A stretch of 64,000 bases of DNA, taken from Paramarasmius palmivorus (taxonomy: Eukaryota; Basidiomycota; Agaricomycetes; Agaricales; Marasmiaceae). The position numbers and the translations under genes were made by a program. Under the pieces are notes generated by a model. That model did no database searches and had not been told where the DNA came from. It saw nothing but the letters and a program-made list of their open reading frames with translations. This document shows positions 56,778-64,000 of this stretch, in pieces. The stretch spans positions 62,001 through 126,000 of the forward strand of contig JAYKXP010000018.1 of the NCBI GenBank assembly GCA_037176845.1, read 5' to 3'. Positions within the stretch are counted from its first letter, which is position 1, and each line of letters opens with the position of its first letter.

Positions 56778-59700
56778 TGACTCGTAAGAGCCAACCCAAA
56801 AGAAAGACAGCACAAACAAAATCAGGTATTACTTTCACTTGTCTTCTCTAGTTGAGTAGGCGCTGACGACTTCATTGGCTTTCGTTGATTATCGTCAACG
56901 ATAGGTACGTGCAGATTGCTCTTCAAGGTGTCAGACGCTAATTACCGACTTCCAGAACTCGACGAAGCACGCTCCGAACGCACCAATCTCCTCTCCAAGC
57001 GAACAAAGACAGAAAACAGAATCGCAAAGCTTCAATACGAGATTGCAGCGGCTTCAAGTTCGACGTCGAGCACTACGACCAATCAGCGACTTCTCAGGGA
57101 ATTGAGAGAGAAGATCGAAAGCCTCGACGAAATAGAACAAGCGTTAGCTCGACAGAAGGAAAAAGTAAAGCAACTGGAACTTGCGGCGGGATCGGCAGGT
57201 ACGCGGGTTTTCTTCCTTGTAGAATCTCGATACTTACACAGAAACGTGTCAGCGCAAGCGTCTCTACCCAAAGATTCGGAATCAAAATCTCGCATCGACG
57301 ATTCGCATCCCGAAACCCCCGGAAGTAAACGTGAACGACCAGCGGATGCAGAGACCGAGACGAGCAGTGTGAAGCGTGCCCGGACTGTATCGACTGAAGA
57401 GACACCCTGTGAGTTGTAATACGTTTTCCGTTGTTTCTTCTACTCAATTCTTTGTCCCCGGGTGCAGCTAGCGGGGTTCAACTAATCGCGGACTCCCAGG
57501 ACGGCGTACAGTATGAAAAAACTTCCAGCCTTCGGTTACCATTCATTCAGGAAACCCCACACTACCATTTCCCTGATGTTGAGATGGTCGGCAACAGTGA
57601 GTCGTCATTGTCTGCGGCGAATTCACGTTTCTCAGTACGACTCTTAGTCTGGAGCAGCAGCAACGCTCCAGTGGATTTCCATTCTGGCGTTTTGGGTGTG
57701 AATCAGCCACCAACGAAAGATTTCGATAACGGTTACGCAAATCATCATACACCTCCAACTCTATCAGATGCTTCTTTAGCGTCGTTCACAAATCCCGTGC
57801 CTGATCACACTATGGCTCCGAGTGCCCCTGATGGGTATGTTGTCAATTGCTATCAAAGCACAGGTCTGTTTATGCATCTCTTCTGTGCCGATGGTGTTGC
57901 TGATATACCTCCTAGAGTATGAGTTCCCTGGTAGACCGGTGGAGCAGGACCGCAATGTACCGGACAACTATATCTCTCCGCATAACGACGACTCTACCAC
58001 CCGCTCTTCCTCGGATATGGGACTTGGCGGCACACTTCGCTCTGAGGATGACGTGAATGCGTCGTCTAATCCCGCCGCACCTGCCTTGTATGCCGGTGCT
58101 GGGGTAAATGGTTTAGGCATGCTGTACAATCCGGGATGCAACTCAGCAAGTTCCTCGCATTTCTATTTGTCCGATGGGTCTTTAGAGCCTAGCTCTTTCG
58201 ATTCCTTGACGCTCCCGAGTCGAAACTCCTATCATCCTTCCCCGACACACCAACACCATACTAATTCCTTCATCGACCCAACGTCAAACCATACGAGAAT
58301 CCTGACCACGCAGATGGCATACCAGCCGCAGAAACTAGTCGCAGGAGCTCAAGAGATGAACCTGATCTCCAGCAGTCACGACTTAAACCTCGAGGAGCAG
58401 ACCAATCGTAAGTTGAAACGTTATTTGTGGGGTGTGTGCGCCATTAATGGTGGCTTATTTTAGCTCAAGAACCTTCTTCCGACGAGAGTCAAGGCAGGGT
58501 GTTAGTCGAAAAGTATGGCCGTAACAAGGCCAAAACGGCGACGATTCTGGTTCTTCCGAGTAGGATGTCCTCTATATATATGGCATGAATAGTCTATTGA
58601 CTTTTTATCCAGAACCATTGACCCTGGATGAAACCATCTCAAAAATGAAGGTTTTCAACGATACGCGCGACTTCCCTACTATAAACGATCCATCTGATTG
58701 TTGGAGCCTCGCAAGGGATCTCGGCCACTCGGACAAGGGGGTACCGCTTGGATTGCCAACGAATATCCACGGGGTCCCATTGAGAACGTTGATGGAGCAG
58801 CATCTACTTTCGCCCGATGTCAAGGCCAATCCGGATGGGAGTTTACCGATGGATCCGGAGATAGCGCGGGCAGAGGAGATCTGGGAGGAGACAGTCGAGT
58901 TGGAGCAAAAGAAAGGTTCGTTGGTCCACAACGATGATGAACATCCCAAATGATAACTAACGCCCCATATCAGACGAGAAATTTTACATTCAGAGAGCTG
59001 ATGAATGTGAGTGTCAATTCAGAGTATTTGTTAACTTCCGAAAGCTCACAGCTATTTGCAGCCGATTTTGAGTACAATAGTAGGATGCACGGTAAGTCAT
59101 GCTCGTCCTCTCATGCACGATGTTCCTGACCGTTTCGTTGACAGAAACCTTCTGTGACGGTTCCGAAAACCATCTCAAAAGCGGTGGACTTCCAGGACGA
59201 TATACTCTCCCATTCAAGGCGCGAGAATGGCTCCGAACAGATGCCCGGCATGGTCGGTTAGCAGGATTCCAGTCCATCGAGTTCGCCCTTACCGCATTGA
59301 CGACGAGTTGTGGTCTCTTAAAGTGCATTTATCACCACAACTCGATGAAAAACCTTGGCAAGCACGACCTCAGCTCACGCGAAGAATATCAAAGGGTCTA
59401 CGAGGAGCGTGAGGCGATCCTCGCTTTCATCCTTGCAAAGAAGACGGCAGAGAAGGAAGGCCGAGCAGGTTTGAAGGGAAATGTCGAGCAGTCTGGTGCA
59501 GGGCCTTCTGGCGACGTAACCAGTGCTGTAGACGGTGTGATGGTAGAGAAGGAGGGGCCTGCAGAGAATGCAGTTACTAAGGGAGTGATTGGGACCTCGA
59601 AGAAGACATCGGCGAAGAATGCGAAAAATGGCAAGAAGGCAGGCAAAGGAGAGGAGGAGGCGGAGGAGGAGATAAAGGTGCCAGCCTTGCCCAAGAGTCT

Positions 59701-60208
59701 GCTGACAGGAACTCCAGAACAGGGTATACGGCCAAGGGCAGACAAGAAAGAGGCGGCTGCCAAGGCTCAAGCTACTGAATCGGGAACGAAAGGCAAAGGC
59801 AAGAGCTCGGACGATGTCCCACAGCGAAAGAGAGGATACGCTCACTGCGGCTGCAGACTAATAGACCTTCTCGCGGGCTTTTATTTGTGGAAAGTCCAGA
59901 GCATATACTCGCCCACACTCGATATTCGCGAGACTTACGCAAACAATCATCTCCAACCATACTCCCGAAATTTCCTCTTGGACGCTGTCGAACGGATCTC
60001 CGGAGCCAGGGTTATCGACTCTTTCGCCTACACACTTGTCGAGGATGCTACAGGCAGGTACTATGTGGAGAACCGTCCTGAGTGGATTCTCACGAAGACG
60101 ATCAACCGCTGCCAGGCGGCAAGGGATGAAATTGTTAGTGCCCGAGCAGAGAAGTTGGCAATGGTCAAGTCCGCAGAAGAAGTTGCTGATAATCGTCCTA
60201 TTAATTAG
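56778..60208 (+). CDS. Long uncharacterised multi-exon gene with an N-terminal coiled coil
   Basis: The start MTRKSQPKRKTAQTKSG is basic. It is followed by a strong coiled coil (EARSERTNLLSKRTKTENRI, then LRELREKIESLDEIEQALAR). A low-complexity middle (Ser/Thr/His/Pro-rich, about 57450-58410) comes next. The C-terminal third looks folded: PSDCWSLARDLGHSDKGVPL, GLPTNIHGVPLRTLMEQHLL, EKFYIQRADESDFEYNSRMH, GSENHLKSGGLPGRYTLPFK, GFQSIEFALTALTTSCGLLK, a Lys/Glu-rich insert, and YGYAHCGC-like then LLDAVERISGARVIDSFAY. I recognise none of these. At least ten introns are needed, and two junctions (about 56826-56915 and 57840-57905) are unresolved, so it could be two genes. It lies within the KDZ/MYND island. 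Confidence 0.5.
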
Positions 60209-60560
60209 TGTCCCGTGACATGTATTTTTTCGTACGATTTTTGTTTGGCAATCGTTATCGTTTTGAATCTCTTCCTTGTCCTCGTTCTCTTATTGGCCAG
60301 GGTACGTATGTCATACGCAACAATATGCAGTATTCGTTAACTGAAAGTGCAGATGGTCAAATCCTTCCTGCAACCAGTATCGTGATACTGCTAACGGAAG
60401 CGATACTTCCTTCTGGTCTCACACAGTCCTACAATACTCCATACACATGCAGTTTCTCAATACCGAAAGGATGGAGGTCAGTTTTCTGATACTGCAACCT
60501 TACTGGGCTAGCTATTTAAACTAGACAGCCACAATCTGAGTCGGGATTCACTCTGCCATT
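60209..60560 (+). repeat. Palindrome cluster upstream of the F-box gene
   Basis: This stretch has no gene. It contains CAGTATC-GT-GATACTG at 60375-60390, GGAAG-CGATA-CTTCC nearby, and several single AGTAT/GATACT motifs, the same class as in 45.2-46.0 and 62.6-63.3 kb. Confidence 0.55.
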
Positions 60561-61653
60561 ATGGTTCAGCTCGACGGGGATTCCCTCCTAGAGTGCTTGG
60601 AACATCACTTCAAGAATCACGGTAACCAGCGTGCATCAGGATATCTCACCATTACAAAGACATTGGGTACTCGGTGCGCTACTCCATACTGTTCCCCCTA
60701 CTCTACGCTGACGATGCTGCAGTTTGTACCCTGCCTTCTACCAGAACATTTTTTTGCTGTCGTCACGCAGTCTACGCCCTCTCCTTGACACGCTGGTACA
60801 ATACCCACAACGCTCTCAATATGTCAAATCTCTCTGGGTTCGACTAGGAAGAGAAGGGTTGTGTGCACCAGCGCTCAAGGATAATACTTATCCTCCGGAT
60901 TACACCCCATACCTGCTGCTTCCTGTCCATATCTCCGAAGAAGAGGTCCCTTCTCTTTCAAAAGCCCTTCAGTTGGTTACCCCCAGCCTCACGCGCCTCA
61001 CCATCACAGCGAAGTGTCACTATCCTCGTCTCCGTGATAGTTTCATGAGCATGGACTTCCCAAAATTGGTGGAGTTGGACGTACCAGTGGATTTGGTACT
61101 GTTACCTGATTCCGAGTATTCCTTTGAGGGACTCGTTCGCTATTCTGAACTGCGAAAGCTCCGTTTAACCTATAATTCCGAGGCGGACAGCGCAATGGAT
61201 CCTTTGTCGCACCAGGATTTTACCCAGCTTACCCAGCTTACGCATCTCTACATCGCGTACTGGGCCGAATATCGCAGTGATGTGGAACAATGCTTACCCA
61301 ACCTGCGTGTACCAGAATCTGTAACGGTCGTGGTCTTGGAACAAGACAGGGGTGTTCATCTCCCTATCAGGTTCGATTCTCTGGGGAATTATACAATTCA
61401 CCCCAAGACCGTTTTTGTCATCGAAAAGGGTTTACTGGACCAGTTCGACAGAGTTCTAGGACATTCTCCCCGGATGCGCACTGTTCATGGGACATGCATG
61501 GTTTTCGACGTTAAGACAATCAGGGATGAATACATGTGGGACAGAGCCGAGGAGAAGGTGCTTGAAAGGTGGACCTTATTTAATCGAATCCCGTCTTCAG
61601 CAATGCTGCCGACGAAGTGGACTGGTGGCCGTGTTATTCACAAGTTAAGATGA
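60561..61653 (+). CDS. F-box-like protein of the Agaricomycete type
   Basis: The first exon starts MVQLDGDSLLECLEHHFKNH. The main exon runs from YPAFYQNIFLLSSRSLRPLL through QYPQRSQYVKSLWVRLG to the stop at 61653. The LLSSRSLRPLLDTLxxxPxRxxYVxSLWV pattern is typical of the abundant F-box proteins of mushrooms, where it follows the F-box and precedes leucine-rich-like strands (TPSLTRLTITAK, FPKLVELDVPVD, LRKLRLTYN). These proteins dock substrates on SCF ubiquitin ligases. The F-box itself is hard to see: the join between the first exon and the body is unresolved, so it may be degenerate or contain a missed exon. Confidence 0.6.
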
Positions 61654-61824
61654 TGAATGTATGCGTTCCGGTACTATTCTATACATATACACTTCCTAGC
61701 GTTCTGTCTATTCCTGGTTTTCTTGTAAGTGCATAAGTAAGGGAACGCCAATGTATACATTGAGCAAGAAACAAACAGACTTGGAGTATATAATCAGAAA
61801 AAAAGGTAACAAATCAAAGTGCTA

Positions 61825-62591
61825 TTACGATGAACAAGATTGGAGATCTTCCTCGGGTGTGAGGGTGAAATAGGAGTGCTGAAGTTCTAGTACCATGGGA
61901 ATGTCCATACAGGCAAAGAAACTAGCCAAGGTGTGACGGTTGCGGTCCATAACCCAGAATGCGACGATCATTCCAGCACTATATCTGTCAATAGCGGCTT
62001 TGGACCGAATAGCGTCTTGCATGGCCAACTTTCCACAGGGATAATTCGACTGAACAACCTGGATACTACGGTATCGCGGGTAAGGGTAGTACAAGTCACT
62101 GGCAAGTGGCTCGCCAATTCGCGAGGCGTCGTCTTTCTCTTGCAGGAAGAATAGCCAAAGATAGTTCTCCGTGATCTGATGAAGGCGACGATAGAAACTC
62201 CATCGTGGTTCGTTGGAGGGGGAGCGGGAATCGAGCATCGAAAGCATCCCTTGTGCTGCGGCAGCTCGAATTTGGTTGTGATAGGTGTTCATGAACAGGC
62301 GCCCAGCCTTCAAAAGTCGAGCGGCAAGCATTGTTGGTTCAACGTGCTCTCCAAACGTGGTGAGATCGTAGCACAGAAGATAGTGTCGCGCAAAGTGTAA
62401 TACTTGGCACTCAAGGCTCTACTCCTATTGATAAGTAGGGCAAAACAGTCGGAAAGGATCGTTGTACGCACACAGTAGACCGCAGATGAACACTGAAGAC
62501 ATTGGATGGCTTCATCCTGCAGTCGAGAGCTACAATGTTCACAGTAACCGCGAGTATTGCTGACAGCCACGGTGCGATGGGATGGAAGCAT
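61825..62591 (-). CDS. MYND-finger protein (copy 2)
   Basis: The start is taken at 62591 (MLPSHRTVAVSNTRGYC); an in-frame ATG at 62621 is an alternative. The finger reads CEHC, CLQC, then YC and SLEC across an intron, with the exon join placed as in copy 1. The final H and C are less clear (HFARHYLLC). The body (LLKAGRLFMNTYHNQIRAAA, LWLFFLQEKDDASRIGEP, YSAGMIVAFWVMDRNRHTLA) aligns by eye with copy 1: LLHSARVFCNIFQARIAVAA, then WVITLQEKNHVTRQELP, then DIIVGVFIDDKHGDA. It stops at 61825-61827. It faces copy 1 across 16 kb. The function is unknown. Confidence 0.65.
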
Positions 62592-62621
62592 CTGAGAAAG
62601 AGAGGTTAGCCGTAAGCACAT

Positions 62622-63320
62622 ATTGGACGGATTGAAATCAAACCTACTAAGTATCTATATACTCTGTCAGATATCGCGGCCACCTGGAGATTTTCAATAC
62701 CGACAACGACAAGAAGTGGAAGTTCCGCGATACTCTGGTGCATGAAAGGAAGGGCATGTGGTATTGGTATACTCTGCCAGTCGGCTCAGCGGCGCTTTGT
62801 TATTTTTTTGGGAATGTATGATGGGAGCGCCAGAGTTTTTCTTTACTCTGGGAGGTCGACCGCAGAGTATCAATATACTCTAATGAAGAGCGTGTTGGTG
62901 CCCTAGTATTTTGATACTTGATGTGGTCAGAGTAAACCAAGACTCCACAAGGTTCGGGAACGCACTGAAGGTATTTAAATACTACCATCGTCAGCACCGT
63001 ATATGTGCGCCAGAATAATCCGAAACCGCTTCAAGAGAAACGCCAGTAAGAGTACCTATTAGCTCTAGAGTTTTTTTGCGGTATCTTTCACGTTCCGGGG
63101 ATGTAGTGAGTGAGTACTGTACCGTGACTAGGAGGATAAGGGTCAGAGTGTAAAGATATTCTAAGGGCTGGAGGGACATACCGATACCGAGAGTACTAGA
63201 ATACTGGCCCTTGTCAGTCGCCTGTGCGTCAGAGTGCCCCAGTACTCTGGGGGTACGATGCCAGGGTTAGAGTAAAGTAATTCCCTTGACGCGTAGATGG
63301 CTTAGGATTCTGGTACCCTG
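62622..63320. repeat. Palindrome cluster upstream of MYND copy 2
   Basis: This is the densest cluster in the window. Palindromes are at 62650-62663 (AGTAT-CTAT-ATACT), 62830-62851 (CCAGAGT...ACTCTGG), 62864-62881 (AGAGTAT-CAAT-ATACTCT), 62905-62918 (AGTAT-TTTG-ATACT), 62971-62982 (GTATTTAAATAC) and 63230-63249 (CAGAGT...ACTCTG). No gene is seen. Confidence 0.8.
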
Positions 63321-63799
63321 GTGGTAGAATCGGTGAACGCGTCATAGAATCGCTACTTCACGCGTCGAGGTTGAATAAGCAATTCTCACGCCTTCCCTCA
63401 CTCAAATTCTTTGTACTCCCGCCTCTCAAAACTTCTTAGTTCTCTAATACCCCCAGAATTCAAAATAATAATAATAATTTTTTGAGGTAGCTTAAATTAA
63501 TTGCAATCGCGATTTTGGCTCACGTGGCATCAAAACGAGCGGGCTCTCCCTCTCACGGCTCCCCGCTCCACGTTCCTTCACTCCAGGCTCGTATGTTTTG
63601 TCGGGCATCAAGCCTGACGGCTATCCGGTACATTGAACCGAGATACGGCTTTTTATCCACCGTTTTGGGCAGTTTCGGTTCAGTGAAGATGCAGTGACCG
63701 TAAATCAATGTTTGAGCGGAAACGGTCTGATCTTTGCTGAAAAAGAATGCATAAATATAGTGTCTACCCTTTTTTCTCTGAGCACTCACAACAGCAACT
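63321..63799. other. Intergenic, promoter of the last gene
   Basis: It includes an AATAATAATAATAATTTTTT run near 63465. No coding region is supported. An ATAAATATA box near 63750 lies about 45 nt before the start codon at 63800. Confidence 0.4.
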
Positions 63800-64000
63800 A
63801 TGGCATTCGAGTTCACTCAAGAAATGTCCACAATCTCGTATGAGATTTATAGCTCGTTCAAAATGTCATTATTGCTAATACTATGAATTGTCAGGGCCAA
63901 TCTCTGGGCTTATACCTCAGCTATTGGTGCAGTGCTCTGTTTTCTCGTCCTCGCAGTGACCGCCGTAGTGGCGGCTCATCCCGAATCCCGAGCACATTTG
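63800..64000 (+). CDS. N-terminus of a probable multi-pass membrane protein (partial)
   Basis: The start MAFEFTQEMSTISYEIYSSF is followed by a short intron (about 35 nt, weak GTCATT donor, acceptor TTGTCAG). The next exon gives ANLWAYTSAIGAVLCFLVLA and continues VTAVVAAHPESRAHL, a strong membrane helix. The gene leaves the window at 64000. The HPESRAHL turn after the first helix reminds me of basidiomycete GPCR-like proteins, but too little is visible to assign a family. Confidence 0.45.

Overview
This window is nuclear DNA of a filamentous basidiomycete, most likely an Agaricomycete. The evidence is that almost every gene is broken by many introns of about 45-65 nt, and that several families are typical of mushroom-forming fungi: a DUF6533 membrane protein, F-box proteins, a KDZ-type transposase and alpha-ketoglutarate/taurine dioxygenases. 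All gene models below were spliced by eye. Boundaries given as approximate were not resolved.

Layout. 1-445: 3' end of a zinc-type alcohol dehydrogenase. 800-2097: mitochondrial-carrier-type protein. 2422-7851: PDR/ABCG multidrug transporter. 7871-8907: DNA element with perfect 235-bp inverted repeats, wedged between two convergent genes. 8932-11843 (-): mitochondrial tRNA-modifying MTO1/GidA. 11988-13448 (-): DUF6533 membrane protein. About 14080-14510 (-): decayed F-box gene. 14894-15506: ribosomal protein uS11 (RPS14). 16566-18687: monocarboxylate-type MFS transporter. 18823-20030 and 21121-22451 (-): tandem pair of single-pass membrane proteins with Ser/Thr-rich ectodomains. 22797-24631 (-): fusion of a Rieske domain with a DUF455 ferritin-like domain. 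25105-26049: second inverted-repeat element.

The block 26.3-42.9 kb is framed by two closely related neutral amino-acid permeases in inverted orientation. Between them lie a secreted M43 metalloprotease with an apparent frameshift, an unidentified multi-exon gene, a Zn2Cys6 transcription factor and a TauD-like dioxygenase. The block 44.4-63.3 kb looks like an accessory island. A 74-bp satellite and clusters of short AGTAT/ATACT palindromes lie outside two paralogous MYND-finger genes that face each other (46083 + and about 62591 -). Inside are a KDZ transposase with a divergently transcribed partner gene, small coiled-coil and Arg/Lys-rich helical genes, a long unidentified coiled-coil gene and an F-box gene. 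At 63800 the start of another membrane protein runs off the window.

The left part (to about 25 kb) reads as ordinary housekeeping and transport genes with two small transposon insertions. The right part reads as a repeat-rich, fast-evolving region. The observations most worth following are the symmetric MYND/palindrome island around the KDZ transposase, the Rieske-DUF455 fusion, and the inverted-repeat element sitting exactly between two stop codons.
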